Positions 1 to 13,431 of a stretch of DNA of 55,000 nt are shown here, one piece after another. The stretch covers positions 1,350,001 to 1,405,000 of the forward strand of contig JACVTC010000031.1 of assembly GCA_016946835.1 (NCBI GenBank). The letters are read 5' to 3'. A program made the translations under genes and the position numbers. The notes under the pieces are model-generated. The model did no database searches, was not told the origin of the DNA, and saw nothing but the letters and a program-made list of their open reading frames with translations. This stretch comes from Neocallimastix lanati (nom. inval.) (taxonomy: Eukaryota; Neocallimastigomycota; Neocallimastigomycetes; Neocallimastigales; Neocallimastigaceae). Numbering within the stretch: the first letter of the stretch is position 1; every line of letters starts with the position of its first letter.

Positions 1-1096
1 TGCAAATAGCAATTTATTTATGATTTTTTCATATCAATATATAATAAAATAATAATTTTTATTTAAGATATATTTATTCAAATAATTAGTTATTTAGTTT
101 TTTAATTATTAAATTCATTATTTATAGTCTAATCATTATGTATAGTTGATACTAACTCTTGATAATTTTATTTTAAAAGCATAGTTATTAAAGCTTTGGA
201 ATGAATATTATTAAATTTTAAGAAATATTTATAAGAAACTTTAATTTTTCACAATGTTAAAGCATAATTTTTTTTCCTTATAAAAAAAAAGTTATGAATA
301 AATTATTGTATAAACTATTATATAATTATATTAAGTAAAATATAAAATATAAGTATTAGATTATATTTTTTTAAAAAAAAAATAATAAATAAAAATAAAA
401 TAACAAAAAAATAAAAATAAAAAAATATATATATGTATGGTATAGAAAAAATTCTTTGAAATACATATAAAATAAAAATGCTTAACCTTGTCATTTCATT
501 AAAATAATTAAAAATTTAGAATAATCTTGACATAAAAATAGTTTTTTATATATAAAATATTTACTACATATAATATATTTAATTTGTTATATGAAATTAT
601 AGAATAGATTTTCAAGCCATATAGAGTATTTAAATAATTAAATGTATCAATACCTGTATACATTACATTTTATCTTCAAAAATAATAGAATATTAAGTAT
701 TTATTTATATATTTATATATATATTTATTTATTTATTTATATTTATTTATTTATTTATTTATATTTATTTATTTATTTTTTATTTATTTATATTTATTTA
801 TTTATTTATATATTTATTAATTTATTTATGAATTTAATTATTTTTCTTTTTTAGTTTTTTTTATTCTTCCAAAGTTGATTATACATTTCTATTTATAATT
901 ATATATTTCATAATATATTATTTCTATTTAATATATTTAATTTAAATTAATAAAAAAAAATTAAAATTATTAATCAGTAAAAAACTATTTTTTTTTATTC
1001 GTTTATCAATTTTATTATTATTATAAAAAAAAAAAAAAAAAAAAAGAAGCAAAATTCATTTTTATAAGTATATATAGTAATTTAAATACATTACCA
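1..1096. other. AT-rich upstream region of MED16, no gene seen
   Basis: Almost pure A/T sequence with short A and T runs. A TTTA/TATTTA tetranucleotide-like tract lies at about 710-838; the open frame across it is just translated repeat. An A run at 1026-1045 lies about 50 bases before the MED16 start. I see no coding sequence, RNA gene or element. Any MED16 promoter must lie here but cannot be distinguished in this composition. Confidence 0.7.
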
Positions 1097-2990
1097 ATGC
1101 AAACGATAGATAATGATTCGAAGTATGAACTATATAATAAATTATGTGATGGTTTTAAAAAGTGGTGAGTTAATAATTGAATTTTATTATAATTTTTAGA
1201 GGGTTCAATATAATGAAATATACATATATATATAATATGATTAAATTTTACAAAAAAAAAAAAAATAAAATAAAATAAAATAAAATGTTACTTCTATTGA
1301 TACTGGCTTTTATATATATAGTAGTTTTACTATGCATATAGTTTTTTTTTATTTATTTATTAAATTATTAATTTTTTTCTTTAAAAAAAAAAAAAAAAAG
1401 TTAATATGTTATTTTACGTTTTAATTATACTTCCAGTATTAAATAAATTCAATAGCAATAACACATTAATTACAATTACTAATGTACATATATATATTTA
1501 TTAAATATTTTAATATTCCATGTATTATACAAATTTATTATAATAATTAAATGGTTTATAATTATATTTTAATAGTCAAATAGCTTGGTCAAATCAAAAT
1601 GTTATTGCAATTTCTACTTTAATTAAAACAGTTGACGATAAAACAAGTGATGAAAATAAAAAAGTGTAAGTTTATACATATTAATAAGTAAATTACTAAA
1701 TGAGATATAAAATTTTATTAAGCATGTTTTCTATGATATATATATATATATATATATTTTCCTATATATACTATATTCTATACTCTATACTCTATATTCT
1801 ATTATATAATATATACAATTCCATTTTTCTGGATGTTTTATGTGTATATAAATATGTTTCAATAGTCGTTATATACCATCTATTCATATATTTAAGGAAA
1901 TTGTAGCATTAGATAAATTTCTTGATAGAAATAAAACAAAATCAGACCTTTCAGGTTATTCGAGAATTGCAAAATCTTCAGATTTTCATAAATCAGAAAT
2001 TACTCAATTAAGTTGGAGCGAAGATGGTAATTACTTGGCTAGTATAGATAAAGACGGACTTTTTTGTATCTGGGAATCAAAAGTAATTAAATTAAAATAA
2101 AAAGAAAAATAAAAAGAAAATAAAAAGAAAAATGAAAATAATAAATTGAAATTAAAAATTTATTATAATTTAAAATATGAATATTTTTTTTTTCTTTTTG
2201 TATATATATTTTTTTTCCTTATATAATTAGAAATTTGAAATAAAGTATTAATAATTAATTTTATATATTATATATATAATCATTAAATTCTAATCAATAT
2301 ATTTAAAGAATTTCATTAATGAATGGAATTATTGGTATAAGGAAGATATGAAAAAGCCAATATCATGTTTTTCTTGGATTCATTCATGTGATAAAGTATA
2401 TAATAAAAATAGCTATTTAATAATTATTATACAATATAATATAAAGGAAGATAATAAAAAAAAAAATGAATTGAAATGAAATGAAATACTCACACTATTT
2501 AAATATATATATATATATGCTTTCAAATAAAACTATTATATATAAAGTTTAATATCGATCCAAAAAGTGAATATAAATATGTAAATAAACCAGTAGGTTG
2601 TCAAAATGTTAATAATGTTGGTTTTTCAGTATTAACTAACGATGGAGAGGTAACGATAATTTTATATAATATTTAATAATAATAATAATAATAATAATAA
2701 TATGTATAATATAATACTTTTTATTATTATTTTTATTATTATTTAATATTAAAAATAATTTTATTTTTAAAAATATATCTTCAATATCTAAACTTATTTA
2801 CAAAAAATTTTTCATTTATTCATAAAAAACACATTTATGTTTATATTCTATCTAAATAAAAGGTGACCATCTTTATTAAAAATGAAAAAGAAATGCAAAA
2901 ATATAGTACAGAATTCGAAAAGAATAAAAATAAGAATAATATTATTACACATTCATCATGTTATTTTGGAGATGGTAAGAAATAAAAAAA

Positions 2991-3021
<31 letters not shown>

Positions 3022-3305
3022 ATAGCATTTACTCTAAAATGAGCAAAATAATTGATATAAAAATTATGATAATTATATATATATATAATATTTAAAATAT
3101 ATTTATTAAAACATTAAAACATTATCTTTTATTAATTTATATTATATATTTATATAAAGATAATTCTCTTTCATATGTTACTTATTGTGCTGATTCACCG
3201 TCAAATTATGTCGCGTTATACAATATATCACTTGATTCAGATATTAGTAAGTTTATATATACAATATATATATATATAATATATTAAATAATATCATTAA
3301 TTTAT

Positions 3306-3344
<39 letters not shown>

Positions 3345-3633
3345 TTATTATTTCTTTTTTTCTTTTATTAATTTTATTAGCTACCAAATCTATACAGAGT
3401 AATCAATTATCACGATTAAAAATAGATACGATTCAAAATATTAATAAAAATTATAAATTAATGGATATTCAATTAGTAAATGATAAAAGAATGATTTTAA
3501 CATTTGGGATAAATAATAAAAATAAGGTAAATAACTAGTATATAATAAATATAAAATATATATATGTTAATAAATTTATTGTAAATTATTATATAATTGC
3601 TAATTAATAAATGATTTATTATTATTATTATTA

Positions 3634-3679
<46 letters not shown>

Positions 3680-4090
3680 TATTATCATTATTATTATTGT
3701 ATTTATTTAAAATTAATTATTTGAAAAATAATTAAAAACAATTCATCAATAAAAGGATAATGATTTTCACGGATATGTATGTTCATTTGAATTATCAGAC
3801 GATATGGATATTACACCTGATCTTGGTATATCCTTTAATGATCTTTTATTCTCAAAAAAGACATGGAAATTTGTTTCTAGTTTTGAATATGAAAAGACAT
3901 TCCCAATATACATAAAAATAATTTCAAATTCGTTCAATAAACATGTGTTGTTAATTCAATATGAAAATGGAAATTCAGAATTGAAAGATTGGTATGAAAT
4001 ACTAATTTTTCTTTTTTTTTTTTTTTATAATATATATATATTCCTAATTAATATTTATATATATAAATTATAATTGATAAATAGTAAAAA

Positions 4091-4132
<42 letters not shown>

Positions 4133-7100
4133 TTAATATATTAATATGTAATATTTTCTTATTTATTCTATTTGTTTTAATTGTCTATTATATTTATATA
4201 TATTTAATAATATTGAAATTATTGAAATTATATTTATAATAATTATCAAATATTATTATTATTTATTATTATTATTTTCAAATTATATAAATATAATAAA
4301 ATTATAGTGAATCTTTAAAATCAATATCATATTATGAATGGATGTTTACAAATTCTATACCCGTTATTGATAATAAATTAATCGAAACTCTAAAAAATTA
4401 TAATTCAAAATATAATTTAAGATTCAAAAATAATACATCATCATCCACAGAAGATATGCAAAAAAAGCAAAAAGTAGAAGAAGGAGATTCTGATCCTATG
4501 GATTTAGATATTAAAGTAGAATCAAGTATTAATCTATTTTCAACCTCACAACTCAATAAAACTCATCTAAAAATGGAAAAAATTGATGATGATGATGATG
4601 AAGAAGAAGATTATAATTTTGAAGATCAGTTTAATTCTAATTATTATTATACATCTGAAATTATTTTATCCCCTAATGGCATGGTTTCAGTTACATTTGA
4701 AAAAGCTCTTGATGACATTAAATTTAAAATAAAAGAAGGAAATAGTATTGTTGATCTCTTTCTTTGTTGGGAAAATAAGGAGGCTGTTAAAAATAAAATA
4801 GGTTCTAAATTTAATATTGATTTTTATTCGGATGGTAAAATATATATATATTTATAATATCTTTATTTAAATTAATATTAAATAATTATAAATAATAAAT
4901 AGTTGTAGCATTGATTACTTAATAATTTAATTTAAAATATATTTATTACATAAAGATCATTATTATAATATAATAAATACACTTGTTGCACAATTAGTTG
5001 TGGCAATTTTAAATGAAAACGATTATGAAGATATTATCTATTTCTTAATAAAAATTAATAAATATTTTGAAAGTAAAAATCAAGGTAAATTTTTATTAAA
5101 CAATGAGCTATAAAAAAATTAAATATATATTAAAAACCATTTGAAGATTTTTTTTTACAAAATAAAAAAATATAAATATATTTATATTTATATATATATA
5201 TATTTATTTCATCTTAGCAAAGATTATATGTATTTTATTATATATTAACAATTAAATATATATATATATTTGTTCTTTTTTTTTTTTTTTTTTTGTTAGA
5301 TCTTATCGGTGACTTTATAGTTTGTTTCTTTAATGAATATAATAAAAATATTTCATTATTAGATAATGATATTATATCAGCTTTCCCAAGAGATGAAAAT
5401 TCAAATATGTCTATTGAAGGTCAACCATTTATCTTATCAATGGTTTTCAATAGGTAATTAAAAATAATAAATAAATGAACCAATATAAATTATTAATTAA
5501 AAAAAAAAAAAAAATATTAATTATATATATCTTTATATATATATATATAGGAGCTTTGCTGCAAGAGATATTCAATTCTTTAATAATAACATATTTGTTC
5601 AATTAAATTATATAGGGCAATCCTTTTTAAATCATTTCGTATACCCATGGAAAATAAATAAATATTTAGGTATAATATTATACATAATTTTAATAAAGTT
5701 TTATATAATATATATAATATTTTAAATTTAACAAATATGCTTTTCAATTGTTTATTTATTTATTTAAAAAATAAATAAATAAAAAAAAAAAAAAAATAGA
5801 TAAACCAATATTAAAAATTGATGAAGAATTTGAAAATTATTGTAAAATGAAAAAAGGTAAAAAAAAAAAAAAAAAAAATTAATAATAATTTTAATAATGG
5901 ATAAAAATAATAAATAATAGCAAAATATAATCATGATAATAAAAATAAAACTATTATATAATTATATATTAAATATATATTTATTTTAAATATTTTATTA
6001 TATTTTATTAAACAATTGATATTAATATTTATTTATATTAGAATGTTTCCATTATAATGCACCATTAGCATATTGGATTATTGAACTATGTAAACATATT
6101 CTTAAACATTTATATATGTGGTATAATATTACCTACCGTAAAAGAAATCGTACTGAATTTCTTGATGAAGAAGAAACTATTGATGGTATTATAAAAATTA
6201 AAAAAAAAAAAAAAATTTTTTTTTCTTTATTATTTATATTTTAATAGTTATAATATTATCTAATAGATAAAAAAAAATAAAATTTAATTATTCTAATACT
6301 GAAAATATATGTTTATATTTAATATTTAATATTTATATTTATATTTATATTTATATTTATATTTATATTTATATTTATATTTATATTTATATTTATATTT
6401 ATATTTATATTTATATTTATATTTATATTTATATTTATATTTATATTTATATTTATATTTATATTTATATTTAAACTTCAAAATATTAATTATATGTTAA
6501 TATATGTATATTACTTTTTTTTTATTCTTATTATTTAAATTAAAAAAATTTTAAGAAATCTTCAATCAACCAAATTATTTACCACTCATTCTATTTTCTA
6601 ATTCAAGAAGAATGTTAATAAGATTAATTAATTATATTAATATATATGGTATTAATGTCTATGTTTTATATGAACAAAATTCAGCAATGGGTAAAAGACA
6701 ACCAGATCATGAAGGTTTATCCTACGAAGAAGAAAATTATTATTTAAGTGAATTTAGTAATATATTATTAAAAGATAAAATGGATTTAAATGAATTAAAT
6801 AAAATGTTATATGATATTGATACAAAACTAAAACCATTAGAAAAAGATAACGATTTGGAATTCCAAATATGTGAAATAAAAGATTTCATATATAATGGAA
6901 CGATACCTTCTTATTTAAAATCATTTGTTAAAAAGGATCTTAAAGAACTCTATAATTCCTACATTTCAAAAATATTTTTAAGTAATAATTTTATGAATGC
7001 CTATACCAATATGTTTTCACATTCTGAAATTTCTTATATTGAACAGGAAAAAGTAGATCATCTTACATCAGGTATGATTTATCAAAATTTTGTTGGATTA

Positions 7101-7415
7101 AAGCTTTACGGCGTCGGTTTCAGTAAGGAAAATACAGTTAAAAGATTTGAAAATATTAATTTTGAAGAACCTAAAAAAATTTGTTCCAATCTAACGGATT
7201 ACCAAATTAATAATTTGTCCAATACTTTCTTCAGTGATATTGTACAACTTAATGAAATTAATATTAATACCTCTCCAAATATTTATAATGAAAATGTCAA
7301 TTATAAATCCAAAGTTATTTCTATTTTAGAAAATAACCTCTTAAAGCAATATGATATTTTAACTAAAACTTCTTTACATCGAGCCGTCAGTATAAGACAG
7401 TGTGAAAGGTAATAA

Positions 7416-7468
<53 letters not shown>

Positions 7469-7502
7469 GTTAAATAAAATAAAATAAAATAAAATAAAAT
7501 AA

Positions 7503-7533
<31 letters not shown>

Positions 7534-7994
7534 TGAAATGAAAAAAAAGTAGAAAAATAAAAATAATAAAAATAAAGAATATCTATATATTGAATATCTA
7601 TATATTATATTAAATTAATATAACAATGGTTAATTCATATATATATATATATATATTTATTTAATAGTTACTAATAAATTAATATAATTTTAAAATATTT
7701 AATAAATATTTATTATTAAATTATTATATATATAGATGTTTCCATTTCAGTGAAATACCACATTTAGATGAATTTGGTGGATTTTCTTTAATATTACCAA
7801 ACAGTATACTTATTGATGATAGAAAAGCACATAAAAAGGATTTCCCTAAAAATATAAAAAAAATAACAATGCCAAGTGTTGGAGGTGAAAATTTAAATTC
7901 TGGTAATGGAGTTTATGTTTTTAGAGGTAAAGCAGCTTGGTATAGAAAATATGGAAGGAATTGTATTTGCGGTGGAAGATGGAGAAAATGGTAG
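1097..7994 (+). CDS. MED16: Mediator of RNA polymerase II transcription subunit 16
   Basis: Tail-module subunit of the nuclear Mediator complex, which links gene-specific activators to RNA polymerase II. Seventeen exons: 1097-1164, 1576-1665, 1866-2082, 2309-2395, 2548-2649, 2863-2974, 3160-3246, 3381-3526, 3756-3991, 4308-4834, 4956-5084, 5300-5453, 5551-5669, 5800-5856, 6042-6185, 6556-7408, 7736-7994. They splice in frame to 1,128 residues ending in TAG. The N-terminal half reads as a degenerate WD40 propeller (HKSEITQLSWSEDGNYLASI in exon 3; CFSWIHSCDK in exon 4). Exon 10 carries an acidic linker (DDDDDEEED). The helical C-terminal half ends in the MED16 hallmark: a Cys-x2-Cys pair (RQCERCFHFSE) and then CICGGRWRKW at the very end, probably binding zinc. 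It is convergent with the next gene. The start is the first ATG before the first donor. Family assignment rests on domain order and this C-terminus. Confidence 0.82.
6325..6471. repeat. ATTTAT hexanucleotide microsatellite in MED16 intron 15
   Basis: About 24 nearly perfect tandem copies of ATTTAT lie inside the intron 6186-6555. The array does not touch either splice site. It is a clean repeat and probably length-polymorphic. Confidence 0.9.
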
Positions 7995-8502
7995 AAATAT
8001 TATAAAAAAAAACAATAATAAATAAATTTAAAAAAAAAAAAAAAAAAATAGTAATAATAATAATTAATAATAATATTAATATTAATATTAATAATAATTA
8101 TCAGATAAAAATAAATAGATAAAATTGCATGTATAAATACATGTATATACACATGTATATACATAATAAGATAAATTAAATTATTATAATAATTTACAAA
8201 TAAATAAATAAATAATAAATATAGTATTTATTATACATTTTATTATATTTTTATATTTATTTTTTTATTTTTTTATTTTTTTCTCCTATTCCTTTCTCTA
8301 AAAAAACATTAAAGAATTTGATTATTAAAATTAATTTTTTTTTTTTTTTTAAATTTTTTTATTTTACAATTACAATAGAATTATATTCTTTAATTATTTA
8401 TTATTACAATATTTCTTAAATATTTATGTTTAAAATTTTTAAACAAATTTTAAATGATAAAATATTTATATTTATATATATATTTATTTATCACTAAGAA
8501 TA

Positions 8503-8560
<58 letters not shown>

Positions 8561-9053
8561 TCATAAATATTATTACAATTATAATTTTTTACTATTTTAT
8601 TATTATTTTTTATTATATATATAAATATTTTTTCATAATAATTATTTTTTTTTTTTATTCTCAATTAGACTTTTACAACTTTTATTTTTAATAATATTAA
8701 AAAGTAATTTAATAAATAAAATAGTATAAAAATAATAATAATAATAAAATGATTTTATAATTTTTTTAATAATACTCAATCATTACAATATTATTAATTC
8801 GTGTATCAATTAAAAAAAATATTTAATAATGTTTATTTATATATTTCTTTTATTATTTTAAATATTCAATCCAATAATAAAAATAATAAAAAAATAAAAG
8901 TAAAAATAAATAAATATATATATATCTATTTATTACTTTATTTATCTATTTATTTATCTATTTATTTATTTATTTATTAATTATATTATATTATATTTTA
9001 TTATATTACATTAGAATTTTAAATTAATTATAAATATGTTATAATTTAATTTC

Positions 9054-9084
<31 letters not shown>

Positions 9085-9141
9085 GGATAGTATAGATTAT
9101 AAAATTTCGAAATCTTTTTTTTTTTTTTTTATCCTTATAAA
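7995..9141. other. Convergent intergenic spacer, AT repeats only
   Basis: This holds the 3' flanks of MED16 (+) and the AIRIM-like gene (-). It contains A runs, a TTA/ATT microsatellite at about 8507-8560, TTTA/TCTATTTA tracts at 8925-8980 and a poly(A) run at about 9058-9081. I see no coding sequence or RNA gene. Confidence 0.7.
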
Positions 9142-10092
9142 TTAAATATCTTTTTCTTTTTCTCTTTCATAAATTTTGGTTAATTTATAGGCTTTAATTT
9201 TATCTCTAACATCTTGTTCAAGTTCAAAGTCTAAATAGCTTTGTGAATTCCAACGACTATTCCAATTATCCCAATCAGACATTTCACTTAGACTACCCTC
9301 TCTTAAACGCTTAATTAAAAATTCTTTAATTCCCCATTCTCTTTCATAACAAGTAACAATTTTATCTATCCACATCTCTAAATCAACTAAAGGTATATTT
9401 GCTTTTTCCATTGAATTCATTTTATCTATCACTTTTTCTTTCATTATTTCTTCTTTTTGTGGTTTGGAACTATCCATTTCCATAGCTTTTCGATATGCCA
9501 TACGAACACTATTTTTAGCGTCATGTCTTATTTTTACCATAATTTCTTTTATTGAACAAAAATTACTGGCTTCCTCTATAAAACTTTTAATAGTTTCTTC
9601 CACATTATATTGTTGTTTAATTAGTAACTTTTCTATGACATTTGGATAATATGATAAAAAACTAATAATTGCTGGAGTTTCTTGTTGTAGTTCAACATCA
9701 TATTTACATGCAAAATCCATATTACTTTTTTCTCGTGTATTCACAATAATTTTTTTCTCTCCCTCTGTACCTTTTATATCATTATTGATTTCTTCATAGG
9801 TTGACTGAAATTCAAGTGGTGGTAGAAATGAAACAACACTAGTCCCATTGGAAACAAAATCAGAAACGTAGTTTCGTGGATAAATTTTATTTCCTTGTTT
9901 AATTGTAGTATCAACAGTATTTTTTCTCATAAAACTCTTTGTATCATTTTGTTGATTAATAAGATTAACAATTGATGAAGCATATGCACTTGTTATTTCC
10001 TGTTTCTCTATCCATAGCTGACATTGATCTTCCAACTTATCCAATAAATTATGTAAAAAATTATATTGCTGTGTTAACTGTTCCAAACTCAT
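9142..10092 (-). CDS. AIRIM (C1orf109)-like ribosome maturation factor
   Basis: Intronless gene for 316 residues, ATG at 10092, stop TAA. Three blocks line up with my memory of human AIRIM (C1orf109, AFG2-interacting ribosome maturation factor). The first is an N-terminal helix with LDKLEDQCQLW, matching a Glu-Gln-x-Leu-Trp motif. The second is a middle helical block starting YPNVIEKLLIKQ. The third is a C-terminal block, LEMWIDKIVTCYEREW followed by KEFLIKRL. The family works with the AFG2 AAA-ATPases in late 60S ribosome maturation in animals. A 45-residue stretch with no counterpart (about residues 60-110) makes it longer than the human protein of about 200 residues. Assignment is from remembered sequence, not a search; otherwise it is a conserved hypothetical alpha-helical protein. 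It is clearly a real gene: long, intact and compositionally normal. Confidence 0.6.
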   Translation of the reverse strand: MSLEQLTQQYNFLHNLLDKLEDQCQLWIEKQEITSAYASSIVNLINQQNDTKSFMRKNTVDTTIKQGNKIYPRNYVSDFVSNGTSVVSFLPPLEFQSTYEEINNDIKGTEGEKKIIVNTREKSNMDFACKYDVELQQETPAIISFLSYYPNVIEKLLIKQQYNVEETIKSFIEEASNFCSIKEIMVKIRHDAKNSVRMAYRKAMEMDSSKPQKEEIMKEKVIDKMNSMEKANIPLVDLEMWIDKIVTCYEREWGIKEFLIKRLREGSLSEMSDWDNWNSRWNSQSYLDFELEQDVRDKIKAYKLTKIYEREKEKDI

Positions 10093-10421
10093 ATTATATT
10101 ATTAAATATTTTAAAGTAACAAAAAAAAAAAAAAAAAAGAAAAAAAAAAATATTTTATATATATATATATGTGCAATATATATTATTGGAATATTTTAAT
10201 TTAAAAAAAATATAAATTATTTAAATGTTCTTTCTAAGGTATATATAAATAATAAATGCATGTAGGTATATATATATATATATATTAAAGAGTATATATT
10301 TAAAATATATATATATTAATAAATTATTTATTGCTTTTAATTACAATAAATAAATTTTCAATAGAAATTTCAACACTAATTTCTAATAAAATAAACCAAA
10401 ATAAAATTTAATATCTATTAA

Positions 10422-10467
<46 letters not shown>

Positions 10468-10640
10468 AATATAAATAAAAAAAAATGATTAACCTAACCT
10501 TGATATCTTATTAAATTAAATTTAATAAACAACCTTTTTTGAGGTTTTCATAATTCTTAAAAATTAATACTACACATACCTGTTATATGCATTAATTAAT
10601 TAAAGAAAATTCAACATCTGATCATCACTACAAATATTTC
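10093..10640. other. Upstream flank of the AIRIM-like gene, no gene seen
   Basis: AT-rich flank with A runs at 10121-10150 and a poly(A) tract at about 10423-10462. Just after it, from 10490, base composition becomes more mixed, which marks the start of the decayed ankyrin region. Confidence 0.6.
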
Positions 10641-10689
10641 AATGAATCAGAATACTCTATTAATGCTTTCTTCAATTAATTGTGCTTTA

Positions 10690-10851
10690 ATTATGAAGAT
10701 AGATTAATGGCAAGAATGAAAATGCTTTAATTTTCGCTTCCAACATTAATCATATTGAAGCTGATGCTGTATAAATATTGCTTGAATGAGGAATTAATGT
10801 TAATCATCAGGATGTTTTAAGAAATACTGCAATTCATTATGCGGTAGAGAT

Positions 10852-10895
<44 letters not shown>

Positions 10896-11045
10896 ACCTT
10901 ATTTATTTATTAGAGAATAAAAAAAAAATAGACATTCATCTTAAAAATAATGAAGGAAAATCAGTATTAGATTTAGCTCATGAATTGGATAATAAAGATC
11001 GTATCAATACAACAACAAATTTATCACTATCTCCTACCAGATAAA
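10690..11045 (+). pseudogene. Decayed ankyrin-repeat gene fragment
   Basis: Conceptual translation across stops gives recognisable ankyrin repeats. First comes NENALIFASNINHIEADAV, then a stop, then GINVNHQDVLRNTAIHYAV, which carries the ankyrin NTALHYA-type core. After an A-run break at 10853-10891 follows IDIHLKNNEGKSVLDLAHEL, a typical last-repeat pattern. In-frame stops at about 10769 and 10784 and the poly(A) interruption show it is dead. It may belong to the same family as the ankyrin gene near 40 kb. Limits are approximate. Confidence 0.6.
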
Positions 11046-11720
11046 GTTTATACGGAATCAAATACCAAATATTATCATAAAATGCACAATTATTTAATGC
11101 CATATTCAAATAATAATTATTCAAATTATAAATGAACTGAAAATATGGTGGTTACCAAAATAAGAAATATATAGAAGAAATGAAGGTCCAACTGACAGTA
11201 AACTTTATTAAAAATTGTTTTAATGATATATTCAAAGTCTACTCTAAGTTAATTAGTATTTAGAGAAGTTAAAAAAAAAAAAGTAATCAAATCACATAAA
11301 AACAAAAATGAAATATAATAAATAAATATATAAATAATAAAATAAAGTAAATTAAAATAATACTAATTTAAAAATGGAAATAATTAGAGAAATATAAAAA
11401 AATAAAAAAAGCTAAAAAAAGACTAAATATAAATATAAAAATAAAAGTAAAAAAAAAATAATAAAAAATAAAAAGTAAAAAAAAAGAATAAAAATAAAAT
11501 AAAATAAAAAATAAGCATATGATGTATATACAGTGTTAATAAATATATTTTAATTATAAAACATGTAATCGTTTATCATTTATTATTTGATATATATGCT
11601 TTTTATAATCGAATTGATTACAAAAAAAAACAAAAAGATTATTCTTTTTAGGCATATATATATATGTATATGTACATTAATAAATAATATATTATCTAAT
11701 TAATATACGTTTGAAAATAA
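11046..11720. other. A-rich spacer after the ankyrin relic
   Basis: Strongly A-biased stretch, with A runs and AAAAT-type simple sequence at 11270-11520. I see no coding signal beyond the relic. Confidence 0.6.
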
Positions 11721-12010
11721 TATTTTTAGTTTACAATTTAATTAACATTTTAATTAATACTTTTATTTTATAAGAACTTTTATTATAACTTTAAATATTA
11801 TATAGTATATTGAAAAAAAATAAATAGGATGTTAAAACAAATAATTTCTAAAAATATTTTTATTTTCTCTAAATCTCTTTCATAAAATTAATATGAAAAT
11901 ATGTGAATTTAATGTATTGAAATATGTATGATTCATTAAATTCATTTTTTATAACTATCATTAAATAATGTATTATTAAAAAAATAAGTCTTTTGTTTCA
12001 AATAAATATA
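11721..12010 (+). repeat. Diverged direct repeat, copy 1
   Basis: Begins TATTTTTAGTTTACAATTTA and ends near TCTTTTGTTTCAAATAAA. The same order of short blocks recurs at 13432-13705, including ATTAATACTTTTATTTTAT, TTAATATGAAAA and GAAATATGTAT, with many substitutions and small indels. The two copies flank a 1.4-kb decayed region, so they may be old LTRs or the 3' flanks of duplicated genes. Confidence 0.6.
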
Positions 12011-12369
12011 ATTATTAAATACACAAAACATTGAGACTTTTAACAAATTAAGAGTCACAAATGATTTTATAAGTTTGTATAGAAATTTAGGATACTTTGT
12101 TAATTAGGAAATTTAGTAATTCAGTAATTTAATAATTTAATATAATTAGAATATTTAAAATTAACGACACTTGAATATACACATACACAAATAAAAAACA
12201 CATTAGAAATCAGGGAATTAGTATTTAAATGTTTCTTTCTTAATTTAGTAATCAATAATAAATAATTAATAATTAATAATTAATAAATAATAGCTTATTA
12301 AATATTATTAATAATATATAAATATATCCTTAAAATTATCGGAATGACTGAAATAACTTTAAATAGAAA

Positions 12370-12438
12370 ATGAACAATTTTAAAGTTCTAAGCTTTTTAA
12401 GAAAATTAATGGATACAAAAATAAAATCATTTATCAGA

Positions 12439-12469
<31 letters not shown>

Positions 12470-13336
12470 GAAAAGAAAAGAATGCCTTATATTTAATACT
12501 CGAAGAACTCAAAAATAAATACCATGAAGATGAAATCAAAAAAGTATTATAAACTCTTCAGAAGATTAGAAAACATAAAGAATGAAGGTGATAAGGAAAC
12601 CTTGGAAGACATCGAGAAAAATGAAAAATCTGTCTTAATAGAAATGTATTTAATTGAAGTATTTTTAGATAAAATTAATAAAGCAAACCATAAATTGAAA
12701 AAATTTTATTAGAAAGTTTTAATGAAATCAACAACAAAAAAAAAAAAAAAAAAAAAAAAAAAATTAACAGTATCTTGAAGATTATTAGAGATAATTTTTC
12801 TATTAAAATTTTTGATTCTACTTATAATAAAAATTATAAAAAGTATATGAAAATAAATATTTAAAATATAACAGGTTTATACATATGTGTAATTTTTCTG
12901 ATTATGATTTTGAAAATAATATCTATAATAATGGAAATACTTTTGAAGAATTGGAATAATTACATGCATGATACTTATGAAAATTTGTAAATCATGATTG
13001 TAAACCTCGTAATAAATATGAAAATAACTACAATATTGACATGGAATATAATAATGTGAACAATACTTTGAATGTCAATTATTATATTCCAGAAAATAAA
13101 ATTAGTAAAAATGTAAATAAAAATAATTTAGACTAAAATGTTGAAAAAAACTTTGATAAAAAAATTATTTATAATAAAAAAAAAAAAAAAAACATTAAAT
13201 ATTGATCAAAAAATAAAAATTACCATGAAAATATACAAAATTTGAATCTTAATATCAATGTACCTAAAAAATTGGAATTCGAATCTGATTCGTTAAATAA
13301 GGAAAATTTAGGTTGTACTAATTCCATGGATAAGTA
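12370..13336 (+). pseudogene. Decayed coding stretch of unknown identity
   Basis: A run of short open frames in different phases suggests an old gene. One (12370-12552) reads NFKVLSFLRKLMDTKIKSFI and is broken by a long A run that encodes poly-Lys. The next overlaps it at 12524-12712 in another frame. Further pieces follow at 12960-13336, including FVNHDCKPRNKYEN and a C-terminal piece LEFESDSLNKENLGCTNSMD. The piece FVNHDCKP resembles the NHDCxPN motif of SET-domain methyltransferases, but this is one short match in a biased sequence. Stops and A runs throughout mean no intact protein. The function is not recognised. Confidence 0.35.
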
Positions 13337-13431
13337 AAAATTATAAGATATAAAAATATTAAGATAACAAATTTTCCAAGTAACAAAGATTTAAAAATAC
13401 TTTGTTTAGGGAGGAATGTTAAAAAAATTAG

